Shown one piece after another: positions 11,024 through 23,412 of a stretch of DNA of 64,000 nucleotides. Below the pieces are notes generated by a model, which saw only the letters and a program-made list of their open reading frames with translations, was not told the origin of the DNA and searched no databases. A program made the position numbers and the translations under genes. Source of the stretch: Amphibalanus amphitrite (Eukaryota > Arthropoda > Thecostraca > Balanomorpha > Balanidae); assembly GCF_019059575.1 (NCBI RefSeq), contig NW_024881824.1, positions 186,001 to 250,000 on the forward strand. Reading direction: 5' to 3'. How positions within the stretch are numbered: the stretch's first letter is position 1; every line of letters begins with the position of its first letter.

Positions 11024-11684
11024 TTACTGGTGGTAGATCTACATAGAGGCGAGGGGAGATGGCTTACTTTTGACATATAGGCAAGGCATTGCTTTTAGAG
11101 ATGCTAGGTACCTATAGATGAGGTTAAATGCGGCATGACAAATTTGTTTTCTCATCTTACGGAACATACAGGATTTGGGATTCTGAACATGATTATTGCT
11201 GACTTTTGTTGATATTATGCGAGTAGAAATGTCAGGAGAACATGATGTGTTCTTATTTAGCGATTGTAAATGCTTGCTGGCGACTTGTATTTTCCGCGAT
11301 TCATTATGAGTTTTTACTTGTTTTCCCTTTATCAACTATAGACTATGATTATTGATGCATTCGTTTTTTTTTGTGTGTGTGTTTGATACACATTTACCTA
11401 GATGATTTGACACTCGTTCAGTGACTGAACCATGTGTAGACATATTGTGCGGGTGATGGAAGTAAGCGTAAGCGGGCAGGTGGCGCCCGAGCAGCGCTTA
11501 TACGCTACCTGCCCACTGGTGGCGGGGACTTATCTTGTAGACTACTGTACCTCGTGAATCACATGATGGATGTGGTGCATTGCTTTGTGAGTTCAATGTG
11601 AAGAGTATAATACACTGAGTGGAACATGTGCTTTAGGAAAATAAGAAAAACAATCGTCGTTTTACTTAATACACTACATCTTAA
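11024..11684 (+). other. Probable 3' flank of the Mab-21 gene; no gene seen
   Basis: This is AT-rich sequence with TATTTA-like words and a T/GTGT run near 11366. No canonical AATAAA was found. A small inverted repeat, GGGCAGGT near 11474 against ACCTGCCC near 11507, is present. Confidence 0.35.
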
Positions 11685-12094
11685 CCCGCGCACCGACTGG
11701 GGTCCGCGCCAACTTAGAACCGACGGGGGGGGGGCGGATGACCCTCACCCCCTGGAATCTCGAGAACGAAGCAAGATAGCGACGAGCGGTAAACGGCATG
11801 TGGTACGCACGGACAAGTTCTACAATTTTTACTGAGGTCATTTTCAGGTCAGGTCAAAGATGACGTCACAGGGGTCAAAAACGTTAAAATGGCGGCGCTA
11901 CATATGAAGAGTTTTTCTCGAATAACTTTCGAAGTAGCCAAGCTAGGAACAAACTAATGGCGCCATCGTGATCCTCTCGTCAATCCGCATCGATTCATAT
12001 ATATGTTGACCTCGAAAGGTCAAGGTCAAAGGTTGCCCTCAGGTCACGTGTGACGTGACCTCGAGGTCATCATGCATATCATTTGAATTGCGCC
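11685..12094 (+). mobile_element. Truncated TTAA element (left half), kin of the 59.8-kb copy
   Basis: TTAA at 11681-11684 is followed by CCCGCGCACCGACTGGGG. From about 11785 to 12094 the sequence follows element D (59880-60190) closely, including paired AGGTCA words, TGACGTCA at 11861-11868 and AAAATGGCGGC at 11886-11896. The right half is missing; a LINE fragment and other repeats follow directly. Confidence 0.7.
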
Positions 12095-12400
12095 CTGGAT
12101 CTGGGCGTTTGAATCTGGGCGCCCTGGATCTGGGCATTTGAATCTGGGCGCATCGGGACGTCGCTCACCGCCTAGGCCTGGCGGTGGACGCGGCCTGCCC
12201 TGCGTGCGGCGAGCCGGACAGCGCAGCCCACCTGCTGACCGACTGTCCGGCCTATGAGGCTGACATAGGCCGGCCTGTCCGGCCTCGAGCGCACTGACAC
12301 CTGGCGACCACTCCGAGAACTGCGCCTGCTCCGCTTGTCAACCAAGGCTCCTCCACTCCTAAAGGAAAACGATAGAAAAGTCAAGGTAGCGAAATGGCAG
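12095..12400 (+). mobile_element. LINE reverse transcriptase C-terminal fragment
   Basis: A short CTGGGCGTTTGAAT-like tandem repeat (12098-12148) leads into a frame reading HRLGLAVDAACPACGE, then PDSAAHLLTDCPAYEA. This is the C-x2-C-x7-H-x4-C knuckle found near the C-terminus of non-LTR retrotransposon proteins of the R1/Jockey/CR1 kind. The frame soon ends at a stop after RPRAH, and the reverse transcriptase domain is absent. It is a dead 5'-truncated fragment. Confidence 0.65.
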
Positions 12401-12542
12401 GTAAGATTTGTTATTGGAATCACGGCTCTTTTGGCACTTGCGAATTATGCTCAGTCAATTCCGTACAGCTGGAGCAACCTTTAAGACCCACACAGACAGA
12501 AGGCAATTTGATGCATTTAGACGGATTTATAACGTTCATCAC

Positions 12543-12860
12543 CCGTTCCGTGCTTCTATCCTCAGGATACTGAAATCCTTCTCCTCCACGCCGCAACCCC
12601 CTCCGGGCTGGACAGGCAACTTTATCTCATGCGGGCTACTCCCTTGGAGCGGCACCGCTGCTCCTGAGGGAGCGCACCCCGTAGCCGGGTGCAGTGAGTA
12701 CCTTGGGGCTGGGTGGCCTGTCCTCTGGACGGGTTCAGCCCCGGTGACTCACTAGGGTGCCTGCCCAGACCAATGTCTCCCCCTAATTCCTATCATCCTT
12801 CCGGCTCTGAAATGGTCTCGTCAGACCGAAAGGGCCTAACCCAACAAAACAAAAACAAAA
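12543..12860 (+). mobile_element. SINE-like retroposon with target duplication
   Basis: The 12-bp direct repeat AACGTTCATCAC flanks the unit (12531-12542 and 12860-12871). The 3' end is an A-rich tail of the CAACAAAACAAAAAC kind. The body begins CCGTTCCGTGCTTC and matches a minus-strand copy at 41605-41910. There is no open frame. It could be a SINE or the shared 3' end of a LINE; a GGTTCAGCCCC word near 12729 resembles a tRNA B box but is not convincing. Confidence 0.75.
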
Positions 12861-12871
12861 ACGTTCATCAC

Positions 12872-14368
12872 TTTACTTTAAGGAATCATACTCACGAATA
12901 TTCCACCCCTCCCCTTTGTAAAGGGTCTTTTTCATGAAAGATCTCCATCTCTTCGAAGCATCCATGAAAAAATCACAAGTTCTTATCGCTAGCTTCTGTC
13001 CTAAAGGGGTCGAATGCCCGAAAAGGATAAAATTTTCCACAAGTAAAAAATATCATCGTACGGCCGAGTAGGTAATTATAACGGAGATACAGATTCTCAC
13101 TCGCCAAGGATGCCAATACTTCTCTGAGGTCATTTAATTGATTTTCATGGAAAATTGAGCGTTGGTGCGTTATGCTAACTACCGTACGATTTCGGTGAAT
13201 TTATGTATCGCACTTAGCTTATCTTACGTCATGTGATAAAAACACTTCCTACAGAAGCTGCAAGTAAGCTATATGCAACATATCACGCAATTTCACAAAA
13301 ACATCAAGAGTTATATAAGGTGCATTGCGTCAACAGATAAGCATCTTTACATAAGCTCCATGTAATTAGTCCCGATATACACTAATTCGTCTCACGCACG
13401 CTGTCAGAAGTTGAGCTCACCGGCTGTTTCTGCCGTCCAATCCCCTGGCGTCCTCTTCCGACGCTGCGCCCCTGATCGGCTCCGATTGGGCGTCACAGAT
13501 CAGCGGCTGAAACCGGGCAGAGGTGAGCTGAAGGGTCGCGGCTCAGGGCGCCGAGATCAGTCGGAAGGACGCGGCTCAAGGCTCTCTGTTGTAAGAATAT
13601 GCGGAAAAGTGCACCACACGCACGAGGGCTCACAGCGAAGTGATGACGAAGTAATGCGATCTTCGGAGAAATGTGTAACGATGTAGTTTTTCGGGCAGGC
13701 GCTGTTTGACCTCAAATGAGATATTATGACATCTTCATTGTTAGGACAAGATACATACACGAGGAAGTGACAAGCCATTAAGAAGTTAGATCGATAAAAA
13801 CCTACAGCTGCTTGGGCCCTTAAATACCTGGTTGCCACAACAAATAAACCGTGAAAATTAAAGACCGAGGATATTCGGCATTTTCTACTCACCGTCAGAA
13901 GTTCGTCATAGCCCCCAGCAGCCACAGAGCCGACGCGACTCCGGCTCGACTTCAGTTCCATCGTGATGGCTACCAGGCACAGTTCAGGCACATGACTTTG
14001 CTACGGGTCGCTGTTGTTTGGTGCTACAGAGTAGCAGTTCATGATGCTAAATAGAGCGCTTACTAGCTATTGGCAGCAGAATATATAATGTGATCTTTCT
14101 TATTTTCCCTTAGCCATGAAAGCCCGCGCCACTTTTGAGTAATTCGGTCACAAACATGTGGCATTCTGCCATTGCCGTTTTCGTCGCTTTCTTCTTGATA
14201 TCTTCGAGCGTGCTACGATACCAGACATATTTTCCGAAAAGAAGATGCCCGATCTTTGCGGTGGTCAAGCAGTACAAAATCCACACCCTACTTAGACTTG
14301 ACAATCTTCAAAATGAACCATCGAAATGGGAAGGAATTTTAGGAAACTAGCATGGTCAACATAGCTTG
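12872..14368. other. No gene seen
   Basis: This is single-copy-looking sequence between the SINE-like insert and the probable COPZ 3' end. Short frames on both strands (for example 144 codons on the minus strand at 13557-13991) lack motifs. It may include unseen untranslated exons. Confidence 0.4.
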
Positions 14369-14374
14369 TTTATT
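14369..14374 (-). terminator. Candidate AATAAA polyadenylation signal for COPZ
   Basis: TTTATT on the plus strand reads AATAAA on the minus strand, 465 bases downstream of the COPZ stop codon. The distance is plausible for a 3' UTR, but no downstream GU-rich element was verified. Confidence 0.4.
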
Positions 14375-14838
14375 GATAATTGTATCAAACCATCAACTAC
14401 TTAGCAGCATTTCCGCCACATGTAGACACGTCTATCGTCCGTGTTCTTTTCATTTTAAATATAACCGGCACAAAACAAACAGATCCAGTGTCGCGGCAAC
14501 TACACCAAGACACTCGACGGAATGCAACACCGACTCTCCCCAACGCCGTCCCCTTTTTTCATCCAGCGGCAACACCCGACGCGTCTTTGGGAGCAGGGGC
14601 CGCTCTCTCCAATCCAACTTCATCCAATCGTCATACGCCCGTGACGCAGTCGCCTTTCCTATCCATCCCTTCAAACCAATCTACAAAGTACAAAACACGG
14701 TGCGGTAGCCACTCCAACCCATCTGACACTTAGCCCTGCCCCTCGCCTGTCACGGTCTCTCCCGACGGTGGTCCCACTCCGTCTCTCTGTGTATTCCGCA
14801 AGAGCGGAGTCGGTGATCAGAAGGTGCAGCGGGCGGTG

Positions 14839-17800
14839 TTACTTCAGCAGACTCCATTTCAGCTGCTCTCTGGCCGACTGAAGCACCTGCAGAACAGACG
14901 AGCCGTTACCACCAGCCATTGACAACCGGCGATACACGACGCAATAACGTAAAAATTGGCAGCTGATTAGATCTGCCTAAAAAAGCAGCAACAATTTTCT
15001 ATTTTAATAGCCCGGCGCAAAAAAAAGAAGAAGAAGCATAAAACGCTTGCATTGGGCAAGTCGGTCGAGCGATGTGGAATGGCGACCTATTTTCCGAGAA
15101 GCATACAGCAGACTCTGAATCGGATTAAGGTTAGGCCGTTACAATATAAGTTATTCGTGTTTTTCATCGGATATGATGCATAACTTCTATTTTTCTCCGC
15201 AATTTTCTACGGACACTGTGGAAGCATGCATCTACGTGCCATGCAGTTCTTTTGCGACACTTGGTCATTATCTAGTTACTCCTCTCTAAACCTACTACTG
15301 TTTCTTCGCAAGAAAAGACGAAAAGAGAAAATGCACCGTAGCTCACAGTGCAAGAAAATTGGTTCTGAGTGAGCATGCATTTCATTCCTCCATACATAAG
15401 CCGAACGATTAAACATAAGTTAACTTAACTTGTCTTAGGTCTTTCGTGTGATTGGAGCCTCGCTCAATTTTTACTCAACCACATACGCTGAAATATCGCA
15501 CTATATGCTCAGTGGAAACCGCAATCAACGACGAACGAAGCAGACAAGCTGCCACATGCTCCATGCACTAACCCATTTCCACCACCACCACTACCACCAG
15601 CACCAACGACACGCTTTGCCACACCACCTGAGCACAATCACACAGCAGGCACAGCACAACTTCACACTGTCCACAGGATTTCTCGGGCCCCCAGGTACGA
15701 CCCTCCCCCGGCGGATTAACTCTCATCAGGCTGCGGTGTTAGGGACCTTGCTAGCGTCCGACGTTTAATCAGTAATACGTTGATACAGGGTTATCGTTAC
15801 CCAGTGCTCGTTCTTTGAGACCGACAGGGATATAACGGAGCCTCTGATTCAACAGAATGAGAAGAAGTTGTCATAGCCTCCCGTTTCCCAACTGAGCACC
15901 ATACTGGTATGGCACAGACCGCTAGCATGCAGTGTCGACTATACGTAAGCCTTAGCCGGCCAAACGGGCGCGTCCACAGCCGTGAAATGTCCCCAGATCA
16001 CATTACAGGACCGGACAACCCAAAGTGCTCACTCAGTAGTCCAGTGTCAGTGAAAGTAGATGGCGCCATTACAGTGAACAGACCACCGCCGACCAGCCAA
16101 GGATACATAGCTGATGGGACAGCTCAAGGATATTAAAGCGACCCCATAATTTCCAAAGGGGCGACTCAATCACCCATAGTCCAGGGAACAGTCTGGCGTT
16201 AGGGAACCTGCAGCGTGGCCCTAGCAGTGCACCGTTTCCGCCTACCACCACCCACAGTCAGTCGCCCAGGCCAGTCGAGGACAGAGAGAACCCAACACTT
16301 ACACTTCCTGTCAGACCAGAGACCCTAGCCTTCACCTGCGACACGTAGACATAGTCAGAGGTCAGCCACAGGAGGAGGTCAGCCCTCGGCACCAACAGTT
16401 CCCGATCACGACATAGAGGAGCTCAGCTTACAGGACTACTTTCTACGCATGCCCCAGAGCCACGAGCACGGAAACACAGACGTCCCCCATCAAGCCGATG
16501 ATAGACGTTGTGATTCACAGGATCACACGATCACCAAGTCAATGTAGTCGAAGACGTAAGACCCACCCGGATAGAAAGGAAAAAAAACGTAAGATTCAGA
16601 ATTTAAGTGATTCCACTAATATCAGCATCGTGTTCAAATTTGAGAGAAAAAAACCGCATCGAACATTATTGAAAGTTGAAACAAAGTCTTACAGTAGACG
16701 AAGAAAGGAAGTCTACACAAACTTGATAGAAAAACTTCCCTTAGTAGCCAAAAAAATAATATCAAATATGTGAACCACGCGATAGTTATAATAGCATATT
16801 TAGCCACAATATGACGATCAGAGGTAACTAGAATTATGTTCTGCAGTTCCATGATTGAAGAGAGCACACATTGATTTTATCACCAATTAACTACGATGCA
16901 TTGGCATTCTGGCTCTGTTTGCACGATCGACATAAACATGCCCGTTTCCATCCCAGCACCAGACATGGACACAAAGTACAAACATTGATCTAGCTAGTCA
17001 TATCCCGACACCACAGGTTAGCTACTACCGTACTAGACGTGCTACATTGAGACAGATGCTCCGCCTATCCCACAGCTGATTACTATGTCTATACGGATTA
17101 CCGGGCCGAACGAGCTGGGACAGACAGAGAAGGCAGTGACAGAGACTGAGCCACGAATGGCGCACACAGGGCTTACCTGGGCCACCGTCTGTTCCCCGAG
17201 TGGGATATCGTCTGTACGGACCGCCACCCGCTGTAGTACCGCGCCCGAGTCGGCCTCCATGATGATACTAGCGGCACAGAAGTGGGGCACGCTCAGAGGT
17301 CAATGGTTACAGTACCAGGTAGGGCCACACGTCATAGGCTTATCGTAATCACCGTGTGAATAGCACGGTCACAAACCAGTCACGGGATGTACGGCAGAGT
17401 AATAGAGCTTACTAAGGGAAGTAAGGCAGAGTTATAGAGCTTACTAATCACCATCAAAGGTCCGCTAAAGCTCTATCAAAAAGTTGAACTACAATGGCCT
17501 AAATGGGTAGACGATCTTACAACTGTATTCAGAGACTTTCAGGTCCTTACCCGTTGTCACAAATCTCATCCATGGCCAGCATGACAACGTCAATGTTGTC
17601 CAGAAGTGCCCGCTTCTCAACGTTCTTCCTCAAAATCATGCTGACTGACTCATAGAGACAGTTCAGCACTGTCATCAAAATGAGCTGCAGACACAAGAAG
17701 CATTGTTTTAAGGGACAATGGGCAGGGTGCAACATTCGTCTCATAGATAGGTAGGAACCTAGTTTTTGCAGCCTAAGATTCCTAAAAATGGGAGACCAGG

Positions 17801-18805
17801 GACACAACCTCATGACATAAGGTGGAATCCCTCAGGCACGCCACACAGGAGTCTCATGGCAGGGTGGTCCACAGTTCATGGAACCGTGCCACAACTATTT
17901 TGGATCAGTAAATTGAATGGACTGTGTCCTCCAGGGTTGTCACTGAATTCAGGCAAAACTTTCACACCTAAATTATTCTGACAAGCTAGGATCATTAATC
18001 AGATGGTGGAGGTGAGGACCTTCTGGCAAGACTGTTCTTCTTGCTTATTAGTTTAGGCTCTTACCTCTTCATTGTTTATTAATGATTCCAAATGTGTCAA
18101 GCAAATTTCCCAAAAATGAAAAAATACGCAAAGTTATAATCAAGCAGTAAAAATAGTATCAAATGCATGTAACTTCAAAAAACAGGCCTAGTCAATTGTT
18201 AATCATATTCTTATAGACAACTCACCTCATTTTCCTGTGAGCTACCCATGACATAAAAGAAGAGGTCCACATTGCTCTTGTAGATGCAGGTCAGGCCATC
18301 CAGCATGATAATTTCGGCGCTCGCCCTATGCGTCTTGCTGAAGAGGTTCTTTTCAAAAGCCTTTTGCTCCTTTGCAGTAGGGAAGGTCTCCTTGTCATAG
18401 TACTTGGTGAGAATTCTGTTGCCATCATTGTCCAGGATGACCATGCCCTTCACACAGTACAATGATGGATCCTGAAAAAGAAAAAAAGAAAACTTGTTTT
18501 ATTATGAAACTGCTTGAGATGCATTGCATCCCCTATCACTATCAGTCCTATTCAGGCATCCGCACCATTTGAAAAAAAAAAGAAAAAATGATGAAATTGG
18601 CATTCATATACAAATGTGTTGAAGCTATGCAGGCAGTTTTGCATTTTATATTTTGGTTTTGACGGTAGACTTAATTTGTTTCAACTCATTGTGATTGTCA
18701 GCATCGCACAGACTCACACCGACCGCAGCCTGAGCCAAACGCCCAGACCTCACCCTAGCTTGAGCTCTATATTTTGATGATAATTACCGGCATCCCGAGG
18801 CGCAT
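14839..18805 (-). CDS. COPZ: Coatomer subunit zeta, five exons
   Basis: COPZ is the small longin-like subunit of the COPI coat that drives Golgi-to-ER vesicle traffic. Minus-strand exons: 18226-18471 ([17 protein letters not shown] to GSSQENE), 17551-17684 ([20 protein letters not shown] onward), 17177-17267 ([10 protein letters not shown] to EQTVAQ) and 14839-14886 ([15 protein letters not shown], stop). Every junction is GT-AG and the phases agree (0, 2, 0). Residues match animal COPZ almost throughout. The first exon must encode only a few residues; the best candidate is 18788-18805 (ATG CGC CTC GGG ATG CCG before GTAATT), in phase and giving 178 residues, against about 177 in human COPZ1. 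That exon is tentative because its donor is weak; the others are secure. The last intron is 2.3 kb. Confidence 0.93.
14887..17176 (-). other. Long last intron of COPZ
   Basis: This 2.3-kb intron has a CCACCA-rich plus-strand patch near 15580-15610 and several short frames (75 to 106 codons) without recognisable motifs. A 91-codon Lys/Arg-rich frame at 16498-16773 is probably chance. No transposon ends were found. Confidence 0.6.
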
Positions 18806-19933
18806 CTTGCGAATGTTATAACGCTGTTGATTTAATATGCTTTTAACAAAATTCAATTTAGTTTTTTTTTGCACAGCAGCCAGCAGCACGAGCAGCGTCG
18901 CGGCGCCGCGATGTTTGTGTATGACTGTGTAGTCAGTTATGACGCAGCAGTGACATACCTGATATGACGCGTCATTAGTTGCAACTACTAATTTAAAAAA
19001 TGTTGTGATGCTTCTGATATTTTACATTCTCTTTGAAAAATAATACTTACTTACTTACTTAAGTTGAACGGAATTTAGAGAGGCCAAAGGCCTGTAAACT
19101 ACCGGTCCAGTCGAGCTTCTAGACGGATCATGTTAGGGCTCATAGGGCGTAGGTAGGTATATAAGGTATATAATAGATATATTTACCACATCATCAGGCG
19201 TATACGTGACTTTGGAGCATTCTTTCTGGTGATCAATAAAAAATGGTTACCTCTGTTACCTTTCAAAAGGTATCTTGCTTTATCATTTATGCATAGCACT
19301 GGTCTTCAGTTTCCTGTTAGCGCCCAAACTGCAGTTCTGTCAGTCCCCAACGCATTAGAAAATGTTCTTGTCTTGCTGAACACTATTGACCCGTACACTT
19401 TTTTCACCAACATTATTTGAAGCTTGTCTTTCATATAGGTCTTATTGTTTTTTTTTTATCTGTGAAGCTTTGAAATGAAATGAGGTGCCAAGTGCCAGCG
19501 TTGTATGATATGGATGAGGTCGAAGACCACTTGTGCAGCTATTGAGCGATCACTAATAAAAGCAAACTGTTGTGTGGTGTCGTGCTCGATTCAAGGTTGG
19601 AGCTCGACTTTCTGTATTGGTCTAAAATCTAAAAGTTATGTTGCTTTTCTCTCCTGTTTTTCATTTTTATACCTCTTGATAAAAGGATTATTCAAAACAT
19701 CAGACAACTCGTGCTCGTTGAATAACTTCACGTGTTGATTCGTCAATATTCTTCGTTGAGCAGAAAACTGTTCTTCTTTACGCATACTGAACACAAATTC
19801 TGCGGCAAAATAAGCGGAGAAGGGGCGAAAGTTTTTTCCAGGCAGTCTTTTGCCTTTGCACAGAGGCCCAAAAAAATCATTTTGCTCAGAGATTTATCTG
19901 TGATTTGATTTTCTGTTGGGGTGAAGAATAAAC
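18806..19933. promoter_or_regulatory. Possible shared region between divergent COPZ and NDUFA8
   Basis: The two genes point away from each other across about 1.1 kb. A GC-rich patch at 18880-18920 (CGCGGCGCCGCG) may mark a promoter, and a (TTAC)n run sits near 19048. The rest is AT-rich with no gene seen. Confidence 0.35.
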
Positions 19934-20062
19934 ATGCCTGTTACTTTGGATACCTATCTCCCCTCCGAGCAGGAGCTCACAGTTGAAGAGTTGAACATCG
20001 GCTACCCTGCCCTGAAAGCTGGGTCCTTCCATCTAGGAAAATATTGCGAAGCTCAACGAGAT
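19934..20062 (+). CDS. NDUFA8: NDUFA8 (complex I) first coding exon
   Basis: The 43 codons read MPVTLDTYLPSEQELTVEEL, then NIGYPALKAGSFHLGKYCEA and QRD, and end exactly at a GT donor (GAT then GTGAGT), phase 0. This matches the N-terminus of the NDUFA8/ND-19 accessory subunit of mitochondrial complex I, including the LxVxELN..xALxAGxxHLGxxC pattern; the Cys before the donor is the first of the family's twin CX9C cysteines. The remaining exons (expected motif FMLCR.E..DPR and further CX9C pairs) were not found downstream. The intron side is packed with transposons, so they may lie far off, be missed by eye, or be lost. Confidence 0.75.
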
Positions 20063-20183
20063 GTGAGTACCTACCTACTTAGATAAGTACCTATCAAAAT
20101 ATGAAAATTGAATTTCCATGCATGTATGATTGTTCTAGCCCAATGTGATTTTATTGTCTGCTTGTTATGGTATGGAAACAGTT

Positions 20184-20685
20184 CAGTCGGGGAAACTATG
20201 GTAAAATCTGTTATTTTTAGCAGTCTGCTATTTTTAGCAGAAATCTGCCAAAAATGGGTACGCATGTGACGTCATCGTACCCAAATATAGCAGATTTGGG
20301 TACGGCCCCATACAAAAGCAGATCTACACCCTAATTGAAGCAAATGTGCATCAAATGCCTGGCAGATTCATGATGAGAATAGTGCTGAGAGTGATCTCTG
20401 CTATTTTTGTTCAGATCCGACTATTTTCAAATTCATTATTTGAAAATAGTCGGATCTGAACAAAAATATCAGAGGAGATTCTCAGCACTATTCTAATCAT
20501 GAATCTGCCAGGCATTTGATGCGCATTTGCTTCAATTAGGGTGCAGATCTGCTTTTGTATGGGGCCGTACCCAAATCTGCTATATTTGGGTACGATGATG
20601 TCACATGCGTACCCATTTTGGCAGATTTCTGCTAAAAATAGCAGACTGCTGAAAATAGCAGATTTTACCATAGTTTCCCCGACTG
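20184..20685. mobile_element. 502-bp near-perfect palindromic foldback element
   Basis: The whole element is an inverted repeat with arms of about 245 bp, ending CAGTCGGGG and CCCCGACTG. The centre is near 20437 in a TTCAAATTCATTATTTGAA stretch. AGTT flanks both sides (20180-20183, 20686-20689), suggesting a 4-bp target duplication. The arms differ at roughly a dozen positions. It lies inside what should be the first intron of NDUFA8. Confidence 0.8.
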
Positions 20686-20887
20686 AGTTGCTTTTATGAT
20701 TGCTGGCGGGTTTCAGGAAGCTTTTATTTTGGGACATTTGCCTCAATTGCAGTACCCAATATTCATGAATTGGTGAAGTTTTGCTTTCCTCACTTAGAAG
20801 GAGACATGAAAACATAATGGTTACTAGATATGTATTCATTCAGGGAGTGTGTTTGGAAATGAACAATATTTTGGAGCTCCTGCTCAC

Positions 20888-21708
20888 TGCTAGAGCTTCG
20901 CGGAAAAAAAAACGAGCGTGCTGCCCGTCACGAGAGGAAGCCAATAATGATACCCAATTTTAAGGTCCTAGGTCATCGGTTGACCTTCCAGGTCAGGTCA
21001 ATGACCCAAAAATCGGAAATATCGGAACCTGTTAGAAAGTCGTAAAGTGTGGCTGCTAATGGGTTTTCTGGGGTGCTGATCACGAATATCGTGTTAGTTT
21101 TGATCACAGATCTGAGATCATGACGTTAAGCGTTTAGAACAGGTCGGGTCAGGTCAGGTCAGGTCAACCGGTAGGGGTCATGACGGGTATTCGTAGTACC
21201 TGTCATCCGCCTCTGACAGCTTCGTAACATGTTACGAAGGCACTAAAACTACTTCGTAAATGTTCAAATAGCTGCTAATTTCGAATTCAGGTCCAAAAAC
21301 TAACCTAGAAACATGTAAAACTCGAAAAAGTGAACCGAGGTCACCAAAGGTCAATGACCTGACCTGACCTTCAGGTGACCTTGACACCCACCCTAATGCA
21401 TGGGAGCAACATCAAATTACATGTTTGAACGTTTGAAACCACGAAAAGCTTGCAAACGCGCGGCTAATGCGAGCCGACATACGCCGAATCGCGATTCCGG
21501 CCAAACATGGTCTCGGAAAAGAAGTCACAGGTCAAAGTTCATTTGGGTCAGGGTCATGAAATTTTAAGGGTAGGTGTAAAATTGATCAATGCGAGGGTGC
21601 TGAAAGTTTCGTTGCGATCGGCCGCTATTTACGCGAGTAATTTGCGAAAAAAAAATATTAGGGGTTTGCATGTTGCATCACCCCCCCCCCCCCCTGTGCC
21701 GGCGAGGG
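20888..21708 (-). mobile_element. TTAA element B, inverted and left-truncated
   Basis: This is the reverse-complement relative of element C (22521-23412), sharing GCTTCGCGGAAAAA, an AGGTCA-dense core and the TTTGCGAAAAAA block. Its right end, GCCGGCGAGGG then TTAA (21709-21712), keeps the CCC-type terminus and a long C-run; its left terminus is missing. It encodes nothing. Confidence 0.7.
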
Positions 21709-22109
21709 TTAAATTACGTATGAGACACAAACTGCTTTGCGTAAATAGCGAGGAGAGTAATGCTGTTCGAAAGGTGTACCTATATGTGCTTTTCTACGCA
21801 AGAATTGGATGCTTCCATTCGCCAGGTGCTGGAAAAGCACCCCCAGGGATTATGACAATTCTCCGCCCCTGACTATGAACATTCCCTTAACAAAGTCTTT
21901 AAGGGGCAATGCAGTCTTAAAAAGTCTACATATGGGGCTTTCCTTTCAATTCCATTTCACATTTTACTCCATGGTGTTTAGGACGCCCACAGTATCTCTT
22001 CTCATAGTGGTCTTGCCTGCAGTGATCCTGCACTAGTGACTCCTTGGTGGCAAGACGTAATAGAATCAGGCATCAGGATGGTCTGGATCACTCATATAAA
22101 TTTGGTATT

Positions 22110-22340
22110 ATGCCGTGTATGTTCAAATGATTGCTAAATTCGAAATCAGCTCCAAAAACTAGCCTATAAACATGTAAAACTCGAAAAAGTGAAAAAGTGA
22201 AAAATGTGAAAAAGTAGGTATTTTCTTTGTCGAGACGTCTGCTTCAATTGCTAAAATTTGAATAAGAACGTCATGTAATTTGTCTTAAAAAATTCAACTC
22301 GAAAAAATAACCCTAGGTCAGGGTCACAGCGGCACAGCCT
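22110..22340 (+). mobile_element. Fragment of the same TTAA family
   Basis: From TGTTCAAATGATTGCTAAAT to about 22200 it follows element B near 21257 (AAACATGTAAAACTCGAAAA shared). It has no ends and looks like an older decayed piece lying between B and C. Confidence 0.55.
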
Positions 22341-22520
22341 GACCGAAAACGGTACTGTTGCATTTCAGCTAATCCCACCGTTGAACTGAACGCATCCAAT
22401 ATGCTTCCATCGATCTAGCATGTCTATCAAAAGTTATTTCTCGAAAAGCTGCTGATGAACTTTGCTAATCTGAGATAACCTCAGGGGTATCAGGTGGGGT
22501 TATGGATGCTTTCGATTTAA

Positions 22521-23412
22521 CCCTCGCATGTGTAGGGGGGGTCGGATGGACCCCCCCCCATGGTTTTTCGCGAATAACTCGCGTAAAAAGCGGCCGATCG
22601 CGACGAAACTTTCAGTACCCTCGCATTGATCAATTTGACACCTACCCTGAAAATTTCATGACCCTGACCCAAATGACCTTTGACCTGTGACCTCTTTTCC
22701 GAAACCATGTTTGGCCGGAATCGCGATTTCGCGTATGTCGGCTCGCACTAGCCGCGTGTTTGCAAGCTTTTCGTGGTTTCAAACGTTCAAACATGTGATT
22801 TGATGTAACTCCCGTGTGTGTCAAGGTCACCTGAAGGTCAGGTCAGGTCATTGACCTTTGGTGACCTCGGGTGACCTCGGGTCACTTTTTCGTGTTTTAC
22901 ATGTTTCTAGGCTAGTTTTTTGGAGCTGAATTCGAATTTAGCAACCATTTGAACATTTACGAAGTAGTTTTGGTGACTTCGTAACATGTTACGAAGCTGT
23001 CAGAGGCGGTTGACACGTACTACGAATACCCGTCACGACGCCTACTGGTTGACCTGACCTGACCTGACCTGACCCGACCTGGTCTAAATGCTTCAAGACA
23101 TCATCTGTGATCAAAACTTACACGATATTCGTGATCAGCACCCCGAAAAACCCCTTAGCAGCCACACTTTACGACTTTCTAACAGGTCCCGATTTTCCCG
23201 ACTTTGGGTCATTGACCTGACCTGGAAGGTCAACCAATGACCTAGGACCTTAAAATTGGGTATCATCGGCTTCCTCTCGTCACGGGCAACACGCTCGTTT
23301 TTTTCCGCGAAGCTCTAGCTCGATCAGGGGCCAAACGGCAAGGGGGGGGGTCCAACCGACCCCCCCCCCCCCTACACATTAGAAGCTGGCAAACGCCGCA
23401 CACATGCGAGGG
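22521..23412 (+). mobile_element. TTAA-flanked, piggyBac-like non-autonomous element C
   Basis: TTAA at 22517-22520 and 23413-23416 flank matching inverted ends CCCTCGCATGTGT (13 bp). Next to each end is a hairpin of the form GGGGGGGTC...GACCCCCCC. The 892-bp body has no transposase and many AGGTCA/TGACCT words, including a run of overlapping GGTCA near 22830 and of TGACCTGACC near 23050. With element B it makes a 2.5-kb inverted arrangement. Confidence 0.8.

Noticed and set aside
12713-12760. tRNA-like B box (GGTTCAGCCCC) in the SINE-like unit
   Set aside because: No convincing A box at the right distance and no cloverleaf; no tRNA gene was found anywhere in the window.
16498-16773. Lys/Arg-rich 91-codon frame in the COPZ intron
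   Set aside because: No domain; composition follows local A-richness.
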